DNA of 64,000 nt. Source: Pseudarthrobacter phenanthrenivorans (GTDB taxonomy: Bacteria; Actinomycetota; Actinomycetes; Actinomycetales; Micrococcaceae). This document shows, in pieces, positions 51,977 to 61,980 of the stretch. The notes below the pieces were generated by a model. It made no database searches. It was not told where the DNA came from and saw only the letters and a list, made by a program, of their open reading frames with translations. The stretch lies in assembly GCF_000813845.1 (NCBI RefSeq), contig NZ_JWTB01000001.1, forward strand, positions 1 to 64,000, given 5' to 3'. The first letter of the stretch is position 1; every line of letters starts with the position of its first letter. The translations under genes and the position numbers were made by a program.

Positions 51977-52525
51977 ATGGCCCATCCAGTACCGAGCGCT
52001 CCAGGCAGGAGGACAAACGCACCATTGCCGTCGGCAATCGGTGCGCACGTCGCCCCTGCCCAGCAGTCGGCACCGGCGTCGCTGCCCACGGTTGAGGAAG
52101 TCTCTGCCGGCGGCGTTGTGGTGGATACGTCCGACGCCGGGTTGCGGGTCGCGATCATTGCCCGCCTTAACCGGGGCGGACGGCTCGAGTGGTGCCTGCC
52201 CAAGGGCCACCCTGAGGGCAAGGAAAACAACGAAGAGGCCGCGGTCCGCGAAATCGCCGAGGAAACCGGCATCGAGGGCACCATCCTGGCACCGCTTGGC
52301 AGCATCGATTACTGGTTCACCGTCAGCGGCCACCGCGTCCACAAGACCGTGCACCACTACCTCCTGCGCGCCACCGGCGGCGAGCTCACCATCGAGAACG
52401 ACCCCGACCAGGAAGCCGTGGATGTGGCATGGGTGCCCATCCAGGAGCTGGCCCGGAAGCTGTCCTTCCCCAACGAACGCCGGATCGCCGACCTCGCCCG
52501 CGAGGTCCTGCCCGGGCACCTCTAG
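51977..52525 (+). CDS. NUDIX hydrolase
   Basis: The 182-aa product contains the complete NUDIX box GHPEGKENNEEAAVREIAEETGI and flanking EVSAGGVVVDTSDAGLRVAIIARLNRGGRLEWCLPKG. It hydrolyses a nucleoside diphosphate linked to X; the substrate is unknown. The first 45 residues are disordered. The ATG at 51977 follows TTAGAGT by seven bases, suggesting a leaderless mRNA. It is conserved next to cca and murJ in actinobacteria. Confidence 0.9.
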   Translation: MAHPVPSAPGRRTNAPLPSAIGAHVAPAQQSAPASLPTVEEVSAGGVVVDTSDAGLRVAIIARLNRGGRLEWCLPKGHPEGKENNEEAAVREIAEETGIEGTILAPLGSIDYWFTVSGHRVHKTVHHYLLRATGGELTIENDPDQEAVDVAWVPIQELARKLSFPNERRIADLAREVLPGHL

Positions 52526-52576
52526 GCCCGGCCGCCGCCGTCGTCGTTGCGGTGTTAACCGCTGCCGGGTGAGACG

Positions 52577-54727
52577 ATGAAGTCGATGTCAGCTACCAAC
52601 TTTCCTTCCGACCGGTCCGGCCGGCCCGATGATGCCGCACCCGACGGTGTGCCCCCCGAGCCGGCGGCCCCGGACGTCGCCCAGCCCGCGGCCTCCGGCG
52701 TCAGCGAAACCCGTTCCAGCGCCATCATGGCCGCCGGAACGCTGGTGTCGCGCTTCCTGGGCTTTGGCAAGACCTGGATGCTCGGCACCGCCCTGGGCCT
52801 GGGTTCAACGGTCAATGACACGTTCATCAATGCCAACAACCTGCCCAACCTGATCTTCCTGCTGGTGGCCGGCGGGGTGTTCAACGCCGTGCTGGTTCCG
52901 CAGATCATCAAGGCCAGCAAGGCTCCGGACAGGGGAGCGGACTACATCAGCAGGCTGCTGACGCTGGCCGTCCTGCTGCTGTTTGGCCTGACCGCGCTGG
53001 TCACGCTGGCCGCTCCCGGAGTGATCGAGCTGACCACGCAGGGCTATTCGCCGCAGCAGAAGGCCCTCGCGGTCACCTTTGCGTTCTGGTGTCTGCCGCA
53101 GATCTTCTTCTATGGCCTCTACGCCCTGCTCACCCAGGTCCTGAACGCCAACGGCGCATTCGGCCCTGCCATGTGGGCGCCCATCCTGAACAACGTGGTG
53201 GCCATCGCCGGCCTGGGGATGTTCATCTGGATCTTCGGCACGAACGAGTTCAGCCCGCACACCCTGGACAACTGGGGTTCCACCCAGACACTGTTGGTGG
53301 CCGGGTTCTCCACCATTGGCGTGCTGTCCCAGACGGCCATCCTGCTGGTGCCGGTCTTCCGGCTGAAGCTCGGCCTCCGTCCGCGGTTCGGCTGGCGGGG
53401 TGTGGGACTGGGCCACGCTGCCCGGCTGAGCATCTGGACCCTGTTGACGGCCGCCGTCGGACAGCTGGCCTTCCTGTACGTCATGCGCATCGCCACCATC
53501 CCCGGCGCCGAACGCATCCGGTTGAAGGAGGCGGGGGACCCGTCCGCCTCCACCCTTCCCGGCAACGCGGTCCTCGAGGTGGCCAGCCAGCTGTACCTGC
53601 TGCCGCACTCGATCATTGCCCTTTCCCTGGCCACTGTGCTCTTCAACCGCATGACCAGGGCGTCCCAGGACGGCAACCGCGCGGAACTGCGCGATGCCCT
53701 CTCGCATGGGCTCAGGACCATGGCCGTGGCCACCGTGTTTGGCGCTTTGGCGCTGTTTGCCCTGGCAGGTCCGCTGGGCATGTTCTTCTCGGGCGGCCTG
53801 CGCCAGGACGGCGTCATGCTGGCCCAGACGCTCACCATCCTGGCGCTCAGCACGCCCTTCATGAGTGCCAACTTCATGATGTCCCGCGTGTTTTACGCCA
53901 ACGAGGACGCCCGAACCCCGTTCTACGTCCAGCTGCTGCTCGCCGTGGTGTACGTGGCCGGCGCCTTCGCCATCCAATTCCTTCCGGTGGGCCAGATCAT
54001 CTACGCCATCGCCGTTCTGTACATGGTGGGCAACATCCTTTCGGTGGTCATCAGTGCGTTCTTCCTGCGCCGCATGCTGGGGCACCTCGACGGCCCACGG
54101 ATCGCCAATTCGTACATCCGGATGGGCTACGCCGCCCTGGGCTCGGCGATTGCGGGGGCCGGCGCCCTGTGGCTGATGGGCAGCTACACCCCGGACGGTT
54201 TCGCCTGGAGCGGCCGCCTCCAGGCACTCGTGACGGTGGTCGTGGTGGGGCCGGTCATGCTGCTGGTCTACTTCTTCCTGCTCAGGCTCTTCCGGGTCTC
54301 TGAGCTCAGCGACATGCTGCGGCCCCTGCTGGGCAGGTTTGGGCGCGGCGGCCTGACCCCTGCCCCGGACGCCGGGGACACGCCGTGGTCCCCTGCCGCC
54401 GGTGGAACCGGGGCTGAGCCCGGGCGCCGTCCGGAGCGTGCCACCACGTCCGTTGACACCGGCCTCATACCCCGGATCTCCGGGGAATTCGATGCCGTCT
54501 CGTTCCGTGCCGGGCCGGACCCGGAGCGCGGCGCCCGCCGTCCTGAAACGTACGACGGCGGCACGCAAGAAGGTGCTGACAGCGACTACCTGCCGGCCGA
54601 GGACCAGCCAAGTACAGCGCGCGGGGGCCTGCTGAGCGAGGAGATTCCCCTTCCGGGCCGGCGCACGTACCAGGGCAAGGCCGGGGAGAACCCGTATTTC
54701 AAGAGCCGCCGGCCGCGAAAAAAGTGA
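52577..54727 (+). CDS. murJ: Lipid II flippase MurJ
   Basis: The 716-aa product begins with an N-terminal polar tail. Fourteen hydrophobic segments follow, with the MurJ core ETRSSAIMAAGTLVSRFLGFGKTWMLGTALGLGSTVNDTFINANNLPNLIFLLVAGGVFNAVLVPQIIKA. A cytoplasmic tail of about 150 residues follows, rich in Gly/Pro/Glu. It translocates lipid II for peptidoglycan synthesis. In mycobacteria the C-terminus carries a pseudokinase and an extracellular domain; here those are on the next gene. Confidence 0.93.
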   Translation: MKSMSATNFPSDRSGRPDDAAPDGVPPEPAAPDVAQPAASGVSETRSSAIMAAGTLVSRFLGFGKTWMLGTALGLGSTVNDTFINANNLPNLIFLLVAGGVFNAVLVPQIIKASKAPDRGADYISRLLTLAVLLLFGLTALVTLAAPGVIELTTQGYSPQQKALAVTFAFWCLPQIFFYGLYALLTQVLNANGAFGPAMWAPILNNVVAIAGLGMFIWIFGTNEFSPHTLDNWGSTQTLLVAGFSTIGVLSQTAILLVPVFRLKLGLRPRFGWRGVGLGHAARLSIWTLLTAAVGQLAFLYVMRIATIPGAERIRLKEAGDPSASTLPGNAVLEVASQLYLLPHSIIALSLATVLFNRMTRASQDGNRAELRDALSHGLRTMAVATVFGALALFALAGPLGMFFSGGLRQDGVMLAQTLTILALSTPFMSANFMMSRVFYANEDARTPFYVQLLLAVVYVAGAFAIQFLPVGQIIYAIAVLYMVGNILSVVISAFFLRRMLGHLDGPRIANSYIRMGYAALGSAIAGAGALWLMGSYTPDGFAWSGRLQALVTVVVVGPVMLLVYFFLLRLFRVSELSDMLRPLLGRFGRGGLTPAPDAGDTPWSPAAGGTGAEPGRRPERATTSVDTGLIPRISGEFDAVSFRAGPDPERGARRPETYDGGTQEGADSDYLPAEDQPSTARGGLLSEEIPLPGRRTYQGKAGENPYFKSRRPRKK

Positions 54728-54889
54728 TACGCACGGCCTCCGGCGCCCGTCTTCTCCACGGCCGTCCGGGCCGGATCGGCTAGGATCGAACAGGTACAGG
54801 GGTAGTTGCATTCAGGTTGGCCCATGCGCCGGGCCTGAATGGCGGTTGCGTCATTGAGCCGGCAATCCCGGACAGTCTAGGAGGAACAC

Positions 54890-56515
54890 GTGTCCAACCC
54901 GATCGATGTCGGATCAGTACTGGGCGGCCGCTACAAGGTCACCGCCACAGTGTTGGCCTCGCATGACCACGATCTGGTGCTGGACGGGGTGGATCAGGTC
55001 CTCAACCGCCCGGTCAGCATCCTGGTCGCCGGACCGGAGAACACGGAGCAGGTGGCGCAGAGTGCCCGCGAAGTGGCCACCGGCGAGCGTCCGGGCACCA
55101 TGCAGGTCCTGGACCTCGGCGTCACCGAGGATGCCACCTACCTCATCACCAACCACACAGCCGCCGCCGACCTGCTGGACCTGGTCGTGGCGCCCAATCC
55201 GCCCTACGTCGAACCGTTCTTCACCGACACCCTGGGCAGCGAGATCTTTGGCCAGCCCCGTTCTCATGAGCCCGAGCCGTACGACGAAGAGGACCACGTC
55301 GAGGCCGGCTACATCAATTACGCCGATTCCCACCCCAGCCAGGTGGATCCCTACCGTTCAGCACCGGCTGTGCCGCCTCGGCCTCCTGTCCGGCCAGCCA
55401 CCCAGCAACCCGCTTCCACCGGCCGCAACGGCGCAGCCGCGGCGGGGGCTGCCGGTGCTGCCGCCGCCGCCGCTTCTGCCGCCGGCGCTTCTTCCGCTGG
55501 TACCGGTGCCGGCGCCTCCCGAATCGATCCCGACGCCACGGCCGCGCAACCTGTCACCGATAGCCGTCCCCAGACCGCCCGGGCAAGTTCGGCGGAGGCG
55601 GACACCGGCCCGAACGATACCGCGGCCGCTGCCACGCAGGCCCAGCCCTCCGTTGACCAGGGAACACCAAAGGTTTCCCTCTGGTCCAACGATGACTATG
55701 CCCAGTCCGGGCAGCATGACCAGTACGACGACGCGGATGACGCCCCGGAGAAGTCCACACCGCTGAAGGGCAAGTCCGCCCTCTTCGCCCGGGCGGCTGC
55801 TCCCGCCGCTGCCGGAGTTTCCTTCGCGGACCGCGACGACTACGACGATGACGACGACAAATCCCGGGACCAGCCCCGATCCATGCGTTGGCTGGTGGGC
55901 GGGCTCCTCGCCGTGGTGCTGATCGCAGGCCTCATTTTCGCCGTCACCAACCTCGGAAGCCTCTTCACGTCGGAACCGCAGGCAAAGTCGTCTGCCCCCG
56001 CCAGCACCACCGCGCCGCAGCCCTCCGGGTCTGCAAGCCAGGCGGCACCTTCGGCCCCGCCGGTTGTCCCGCCGTCCATTGAGAGCATCAGCCGGCAGGG
56101 GAACTTCGACTTCGCAGCCACCTTCGACGGTGACCTGGTAAAGGCATACGACGGCAACGCGGCCAGCTACTGGTCCGACATGGAATTCGCCACGGAGAAC
56201 TGGGGCGGCCTGGCACCGCAGGGTGTCCCCCTGGTTGTAAAGCTGAAGAACAAGGCCACCATCTCCTCCATCACGCTCTCCCAGCTGGGAGGATCCGGCG
56301 GCAACATTACGGTCTACACCAACGACCGTCCGTCGCTGGATGGTGCCAAGACCGTGGGAACCAACAGCTTCACGTCCACCGACTTGAACGTGCCCCTCGC
56401 TGAACCGGTCCAGGCCCAGTACGTGATTGTCTCGATCAATTCGCTGCCCAAGCTGGCGGCTCCGAAGACCCGCTACGGTTACGGCATCCGGCTCGCCGAG
56501 ATCAAGGTCCAGTAA
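54890..56515 (+). CDS. Pseudokinase N-lobe with TM helix and discoidin-like extracellular domain
   Basis: The 541-aa product has an N-terminal region LGGRYKVTATVLASHDHDLVLDGVDQVLNRPVSILVAG resembling the N-lobe of a PknB-like kinase (VAIK Lys replaced), with no HRD or DFG. A disordered Ala/Pro/Thr-rich segment (140-320), a TM helix (about 331-352) and a C-terminal discoidin/sugar-binding-like domain follow. The order matches the C-terminal part of mycobacterial MviN. It probably regulates MurJ. The GTG start has AGGAGG five to six bases upstream. Confidence 0.8.
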   Translation: MSNPIDVGSVLGGRYKVTATVLASHDHDLVLDGVDQVLNRPVSILVAGPENTEQVAQSAREVATGERPGTMQVLDLGVTEDATYLITNHTAAADLLDLVVAPNPPYVEPFFTDTLGSEIFGQPRSHEPEPYDEEDHVEAGYINYADSHPSQVDPYRSAPAVPPRPPVRPATQQPASTGRNGAAAAGAAGAAAAAASAAGASSAGTGAGASRIDPDATAAQPVTDSRPQTARASSAEADTGPNDTAAAATQAQPSVDQGTPKVSLWSNDDYAQSGQHDQYDDADDAPEKSTPLKGKSALFARAAAPAAAGVSFADRDDYDDDDDKSRDQPRSMRWLVGGLLAVVLIAGLIFAVTNLGSLFTSEPQAKSSAPASTTAPQPSGSASQAAPSAPPVVPPSIESISRQGNFDFAATFDGDLVKAYDGNAASYWSDMEFATENWGGLAPQGVPLVVKLKNKATISSITLSQLGGSGGNITVYTNDRPSLDGAKTVGTNSFTSTDLNVPLAEPVQAQYVIVSINSLPKLAAPKTRYGYGIRLAEIKVQ

Positions 56516-56642
56516 GCCAACCCTTCCCGCTTCGCGTGTTACCGCCGGAGTCAATGCTGCAGCGCCCGGAATGTACTCTGGGATGAGCGTCCGCAGCGGC
56601 TGGTCCTCTGTCCTGCCTGCAGGTTCACCCCGTCCGGGCGCT

Positions 56643-56668
56643 GGAATATTCAGCACGCGGACACAGTT
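56643..56668 (+). promoter_or_regulatory. SigR/SigH-type promoter of trxB-trxA
   Basis: GGAAT (56643-56647), an 18-bp spacer and GTT (56666-56668) lie 60 bp upstream of the trxB GTG. This matches the actinobacterial oxidative-stress sigma consensus (GGAAT-N18-GTT) known from trxBA of Streptomyces. Confidence 0.8.
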
Positions 56669-56728
56669 GTGCCATGTGGCCGGCCTCTACACGGAGGCGA
56701 GTCGAACAAGGAAGAGGTTCACGGTCCA

Positions 56729-57685
56729 GTGACCATCGAAGAAAAGACGGCGTCCGACGTACGCGACGTGATCATTGTGGGCTCAGGCCCCGCGGGTTAT
56801 ACGGCGGCCGTCTACACCGCCAGGGCTAACCTCAACCCTTTGCTCTTGGCAGGATCTGTCACCGCCGGCGGTGAACTTATGAACACCACCGACGTAGAGA
56901 ACTATCCCGGATTCCCGGACGGAATCATGGGTCCGGACCTGATGGAAAACTTCGAGAAGCAGGCCGCACGCTTCGGCACGGAAATCCAGTTTGAGGATGT
57001 CACCGCGCTGGATCTGCAGGGCCCGGTCAAAACCGTCACCATCGGCACGGGGGAGAGCTTCAGGGCCAAGGTTGTCATCCTCTCCACTGGTTCCGCTTAC
57101 CGGGAACTCGGTTTGCCGAATGAGAAGCGGCTGTCAGGCCATGGCGTCAGCTGGTGTGCAACCTGCGACGGTTTCTTTTTCAAGGACCAGGACATCGCCG
57201 TCATTGGTGGCGGCGACTCCGCGATGGAGGAGGCCCTGTTCCTCACGAAGTTCGCCAAGTCTGTGACAGTGGTCCACCGGCGCGATTCGCTGCGGGCCTC
57301 AAAGATCATGGCCGACCGGGCACTGGCACACGAGAAGATCAACTTTGTGTGGAACAGCGCGGTGGAGGATGTTCTCGGCGAGGACAAAGTCACGGGTTTG
57401 CGGGTAAAGAACCTGCTGGACGGTTCGGTGTCTGACCTGGCCGTGACCGGCGTCTTTGTCGCCATTGGCAACGATCCCCGTACCGACCTGGTGAAGGACG
57501 TCCTCGAGCTAACGCCGGAAGGAACCATCGCGGTGGAGGGGAGAAGCTCGAGGACAAGCGTTCCTGGCGTCTTTGCCGCCGGCGATGTTGTGGACCCCAC
57601 CTACCGCCAGGCCATCACCGCATCCGGTTCCGGCTGCGTCGCGGCCATCGATGTTGAACACTATCTGGCCGACCTGCCGGAATAG
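56729..57685 (+). CDS. trxB: Thioredoxin reductase
   Basis: The 318-aa product has an FAD-binding start [20 protein letters not shown], the redox-active [28 protein letters not shown] (CATC plus the NADPH site [10 protein letters not shown]), and a C-terminal [31 protein letters not shown]. It reduces thioredoxin with NADPH. The GTG at 56729 is chosen because the conserved domain starts soon after and AAGGAAGAGG lies about twelve bases upstream. The trxA gene follows after 36 bp. Confidence 0.96.
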   Translation: MTIEEKTASDVRDVIIVGSGPAGYTAAVYTARANLNPLLLAGSVTAGGELMNTTDVENYPGFPDGIMGPDLMENFEKQAARFGTEIQFEDVTALDLQGPVKTVTIGTGESFRAKVVILSTGSAYRELGLPNEKRLSGHGVSWCATCDGFFFKDQDIAVIGGGDSAMEEALFLTKFAKSVTVVHRRDSLRASKIMADRALAHEKINFVWNSAVEDVLGEDKVTGLRVKNLLDGSVSDLAVTGVFVAIGNDPRTDLVKDVLELTPEGTIAVEGRSSRTSVPGVFAAGDVVDPTYRQAITASGSGCVAAIDVEHYLADLPE

Positions 57686-57721
57686 TCTGCCCCCTGTATC
57701 CGAAGAGAAAGAGATAAGGCT

Positions 57722-58048
57722 ATGAGCAACGCCAAAGATGTAACCGATGCAAGTTTCGGTACCGATGTACTCTCATCTGAGAAGCCGGTAATTGTTGATT
57801 TCTGGGCTGAATGGTGTGGTCCCTGCCGCAAGCTGGGACCCATCCTGGATGAGATTTCAGTTGAGTACAGCGAAAAAGTCGACGTCGTCAAGGTCAACGT
57901 TGACGACAACCCGGCAATCGCTGCTGAATACGGAATTACTTCCATTCCTGCTGTTTACCTCTTCCAGGGCGGCGAGGTGAAGAGCACCGTCATCGGTGCG
58001 AAGCCGAAGCAGTTCTTTGAGAAGGAATTCTCCGACGTCCTTTCCTGA
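57722..58048 (+). CDS. trxA: Thioredoxin
   Basis: The 108-aa product has the active site VDFWAEWCGPCRKLGPILDEI and ITSIPAVYLFQGGEV. It is the protein partner of the upstream reductase. A typical terminator follows. Its downstream neighbour in many actinobacteria is a cwlM-type amidase; none is present here. Confidence 0.97.
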   Translation: MSNAKDVTDASFGTDVLSSEKPVIVDFWAEWCGPCRKLGPILDEISVEYSEKVDVVKVNVDDNPAIAAEYGITSIPAVYLFQGGEVKSTVIGAKPKQFFEKEFSDVLS

Positions 58049-58080
58049 TACGCGTCCCTAAAGCGCGCCTATCTTTTTGA

Positions 58081-58113
58081 AATGGCCATCGCCTTCGGGC
58101 GGTGGCCATTTTT
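58081..58113 (+). terminator. trxA terminator
   Basis: A 13-bp stem (58081-58093 / 58098-58110, one G-U pair) with a TTCG tetraloop and a T-tract lies 32 bp after the trxA stop. Confidence 0.92.
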
Positions 58114-58212
58114 CGTTTGCGATGACCGGTGACAGTGGGCGCTGCCGTAATGGGCGGCTGTTGGCCTGGGAAGGGGAGCTCATGTTGCCGCCGCTACGCC
58201 TGCTGTTGGTCG

Positions 58213-58228
58213 TGTTTCACGTGAAACG
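58213..58228. promoter_or_regulatory. parS site 1
   Basis: TGTTTCACGTGAAACG differs from the parS 16-mer TGTTTCACGTGAAACA at the last base only. Confidence 0.93.
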
Positions 58229-58637
58229 TTGTGCTGGATCTCGGGAAGGAACCCCAAGTAGACGGTGACTAAGGCCTGCAACTCGCTTCGATTTCTGCAT
58301 GTGATCGGATGCTGGTCACGAGAACGAGTGCCGGTCCCAGCTCTCACTCCTCTATGGGGGAACAGCTTCACAAGATCCCCGCCAGTAACGTCTGGTCAGA
58401 CGTAGGGGCATTCCTTCTTCAGGTACTTCGGGCCACACGCACGAGTGTCCTTGGGTGCACACGTACCCCCGCACTAATCCACTCGCGCATCTCAACGGTA
58501 GTTCCTATACGTGTCACTGCCGATGGAACTAGCCATCAGAAGATGACCCGATTTGATTATCCGTGCACCGGTGGCGGATTTTGCCAGCTTCCCTGCATCC
58601 GCAGAGGGCTGGGCGAACAGATGGTCTGCCACAAGTC

Positions 58638-58653
58638 CGTTTCACGTGAAACC
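58638..58653. promoter_or_regulatory. parS site 2
   Basis: CGTTTCACGTGAAACC has the perfect 14-bp core GTTTCACGTGAAAC with both outer bases changed. Confidence 0.92.
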
Positions 58654-59455
58654 ATGCCGTGGGTCTATGCAATAGGTTACGGTCACGGCGGTCGATGCTC
58701 GAAACAGAAGTGGCAGGACCCGATTGCCCCTTCACCTTCCAGCCCAGGCTTTGATCAGGAGCAAACAAACCCCGAGGCACCGTACGGGAATCCGCTAGCC
58801 CACGGAACCGTGTGAAGCTGCCGTAACGAATCTACCGGGCGGGTAGTCCGCACTTTCTGTCGCCTGCAACGTGAGCGCATTGCGAACATCGTTGAGCCGG
58901 ATCTCCGCTTTGCCTTACGCCAAACATTACCGTTGCACACACAGGTGTGTCCTAGGACCACTATCTGAGCGTGCGGGCCTTAGACGGTCTAGCGCCATCT
59001 GCCGACGAGATACTTTGCAGTTTCATCTGGGAAGCCGAGGCGAAGCAAGCCGATGCCGCCGGTACTAAGTACTAGCGAGCAGACCCGTTCCCGCTGACGT
59101 ACATCCTGCGGCAAAGGCCAGGAGTCTTGCAGGCCTGTGTCAGGGTTCGGCAGCTGGCCCCCGCCCCTGGGGCTCGCTCGGCTAGTTACACCCATACCCC
59201 TGACATCCCATCTCCAGATACGGCCTTTGCGCGCGGCGGCCGGAATTCAGCCTAGGGTTCTGCGGGCTCCGGCGCATCGCAGCAGCGCGCTGGTTTGCCC
59301 GTCAGCTTCTACATATTCGTTACCCAATGCGCTCTGTTTAGCTGCAGTCCTCGAGACTTTGCAGATAACCACCCCGAGCTGTGCCACGGGGACATGCATA
59401 TAGGTTGCAGGCGGCGCACCTGGCTTTCTAAAACTACTGATGAATGTGATCGGCT

Positions 59456-59471
59456 CGTTTCACGTGAAACA
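59456..59471. promoter_or_regulatory. parS site 3
   Basis: CGTTTCACGTGAAACA has the perfect 14-bp core; only the first base differs from consensus. Confidence 0.93.
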
Positions 59472-59884
59472 TCCCGGAGAAACGAGGGAGGCTTGGCGAC
59501 CCACGGAGGCGCGGCGTGAGTTCCCAGCCGCAGCCTTCGATACCACCCACGAACGGTCGGGGGTAAGCATCAGGTGAAACGTCCTGCATCAGGGATCCGA
59601 CGGCCTCCTACCAGGGACTGATACGTGGGGCACGTGCGCCCATAACCGAAGCTCGAGGGCCGGCTGCTCCTGTCCTGGCCTGGTGCACCAGACCTGCGCG
59701 ATGCCCGCCGAGCCTGCTGCGTCGGCGGAACGGCGCGGCCGGACTATTGAATGACCTTCCGGATCGCGACCCAAGTGAGGACGCCAAGACCGACGCCAGT
59801 TCAGTCTGTGAAAGGACCAAAGCGGGTGCGGATGGGTGGGCGATGTTCCCTTCGCATTGGTAAGGCAGTCGGACCTCCTCCTAC

Positions 59885-59939
59885 TTGTCCACAAAGTTAT
59901 CCACAGCGTGGCGCCCTGGTATCCACAGCAATATCCACA
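59885..59939. promoter_or_regulatory. DnaA-box group A
   Basis: Boxes: TTGTCCACA 59885-59893, TTATCCACA (perfect) 59897-59905, GTATCCACA 59919-59927, ATATCCACA 59931-59939. The segment 59888-59907 recurs exactly at 60257-60276. Confidence 0.75.
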
Positions 59940-60132
59940 GGCCCGGAGGTGTGCGTCCAGCTACGGACGAGTGGAGGGAGTTGGCGCGGCACTAGAATCA
60001 ACAGGACCGCTTCCCTGCCGTCCGAGGGATCGAGATGACAAGTGGAGTGCACTACGGGGCAAAGAGGCGGTAAGGTGACTAAATACGGGTGATCATTAGC
60101 CATATTCCGGTCCCGCCTCGGGTGGCTGCCTG

Positions 60133-60148
60133 CGTTTCACGTGAAACA
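60133..60148. promoter_or_regulatory. parS site 4
   Basis: CGTTTCACGTGAAACA has the perfect 14-bp core. It lies between the two DnaA-box groups. Confidence 0.93.
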
Positions 60149-60253
60149 ATGTCAAAGAGCCGCCCGTACGCAGTAGACCCGTGGTACCGCTGGCTCTTAT
60201 CAAGACATGCGGCGAGCTCACCGAACCAGCAGACGGCACCCATCGCACAGCTT

Positions 60254-60320
60254 CTATCCACAAAGTTATCCACAGCTATATCCACCGGTGAACAGCTGTC
60301 CCTGTGGATGGTGATCCACA
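60254..60320. promoter_or_regulatory. DnaA-box group B
   Basis: Boxes: CTATCCACA 60254-60262, TTATCCACA (perfect) 60266-60274, ATATCCACC 60278-60286, TGTGGATGG (minus strand) 60303-60311, TGATCCACA 60312-60320. The first two are within a 20-bp perfect direct repeat of group A. Confidence 0.72.
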
Positions 60321-61133
60321 ACATTCAGGTCATCCGCAGCGCACCACCGGCCCGAGGCACCCGATATTGCGGACTCTCGAAGACGGGCCCTGGCAGGAGC
60401 CGTCCCAGGTAGATCGTCAGCCATATCCCAGGCTCCGACAGCTAGATCAGACATGCACGGTTCAAAGCGTTCCACCTGGGCTCGGGGCACCGACACTGGT
60501 TTCTGCGGCCGGGAAGGCCATGTGGAACAGACGAGCGTAGGACCCTGCACCTGCTCGGGTGAAGGCCAGCCTTGCGCATGCGCAACCGCGAGTGCTCCAC
60601 GGCAGGTGATCTGGTCATCCCCTTGCTGGGCGGAAGTATCAGTGGTCCGACTCTGGCGACAGTCCCCCTAGCGGTAGGAGGAACAAAGGAGCAACTGCCG
60701 CCAGGCTGAGCACCGCGGGGGAGGACCGAGTGGCCAGCGTCCCGCTTTGAGCAATTGCTTGAAGAGAGCGGCGCAGGCTTGGAGTCAGCGGCACGGACAT
60801 ATCCCACTCCCGATGGAATGCCTGGCATCGACCGCTGCTTCGACCCACAGCCTCGACGCCGGTGGAACTGCATGGGTCAAGAGAGAGAATGGCGGACCTT
60901 CCCCCTACTCAGCCTCGACTCTTGACCTTCACGCGCAATACGGTGGATCGTACTGCAGCTCGCTTCTTATAGTGCCCGCTTGCATCCCCCTGCTGGCGTC
61001 TCCTTGAGAAGGAAGAGCAGCACGCGTAGGTGGCGACCAATTCCTCACAGTCCTGGGGTATTAGCACCATCAGATCTCATACGGCCCGTAACCCAGTACG
61101 GATGTCCAGGCAGCAAAAGCACTTGTTTCACGT

Positions 61134-61149
61134 GAAACACATCTGTTGT
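61134..61149. promoter_or_regulatory. parS site 5 (perfect)
   Basis: TGTTTCACGTGAAACA, identical to the parS consensus 16-mer. Confidence 0.96.
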
Positions 61150-61179
61150 GAGTACGTGCTCGCCCAGTTACTTGGAGCG

Positions 61180-61195
61180 CGTTTCACGTGGCACG
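61180..61195. promoter_or_regulatory. Degenerate parS-like site
   Basis: CGTTTCACGTGGCACG keeps one half-site but has two mismatches in the core. It is 46 bp from site 5 and may bind weakly or be a decayed copy. Confidence 0.55.
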
Positions 61196-61257
61196 CCGCG
61201 GTGTCTGCCAGTCGCGGTCTCTGCCAAGTGTGCTTCCAAGCCCTGGGGTTGGCGACG

Positions 61258-61273
61258 TGTTTCACGTGAAACA
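61258..61273. promoter_or_regulatory. parS site 6 (perfect)
   Basis: TGTTTCACGTGAAACA, identical to consensus, 124 bp from site 5. Confidence 0.96.
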
Positions 61274-61964
61274 CGCCGCATCAAGCGAGGCCGTCCCAAG
61301 TATGATCTCAGAACTCCTGCCGGGCGGGAAACAGATTCGTGAACCACGCTCAGGCGCCAATCAGCATTGTTGGCAGCTCCAGGCAAACAACACCGGACGC
61401 TCGGATTGGCACCGAGCGGAAACACCTTAGTGTGCGGTGAGAGGGACCCTGCCAGCCAGGGGAAGACCTGGGTTATCGAACTCGCGATGCCTCATCGCAC
61501 GTCTCATGCGCCGATAATAGGTCCCAGAATGACAGCGGAACGAGTCATGACTCTTGGGGGAGCGCGGTAACCAATAGTCCACACCTTTGGGCGCATATAC
61601 ATCCGAGCATTGGCCGCTCGCCGGTTTCCACATTTTAGTGTCTTCAACGGGATGGTCCGGCAACTCATCTTTCGCTCCAGCAGGACAACCACACACCACT
61701 TTCCTTGATCACAGACGCCCTGAATACACCTTACAAAAGGGGCGACGTACAGAAGCCAATTCACGAACGAAGGCACCGTGCGCAGTACCACCGCAGCGGT
61801 TTTCAGACGTGCTGGATCGGGATGTGAAATAGCGGCTGCCTATCGAAACTACAGCAGAAGGCCATCTTTTATGAGGGTCGAGGGCCGAGGCCCGACAAAA
61901 TATCGCGAGAGGTTGAGCGTCTCCGCGCTCCCCATTCGTACGACCCAAACCGCAACTATCAGGG

Positions 61965-61980
61965 TGTTTCACGTGAAACG
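61965..61980. promoter_or_regulatory. parS site 7
   Basis: TGTTTCACGTGAAACG, one change at the last base. It is the site nearest parB. Confidence 0.93.

Noticed and set aside
58309..58815. 168-aa ORF in the parS region
   Set aside because: Random-like composition, no ribosome-binding site, no domain, and it contains a parS site.
59885..60320. The DnaA boxes here as the chromosomal oriC
   Set aside because: In this phylum oriC lies by dnaA-dnaN, beyond the right edge. Lack of a clear AT-rich unwinding element also argues against it.
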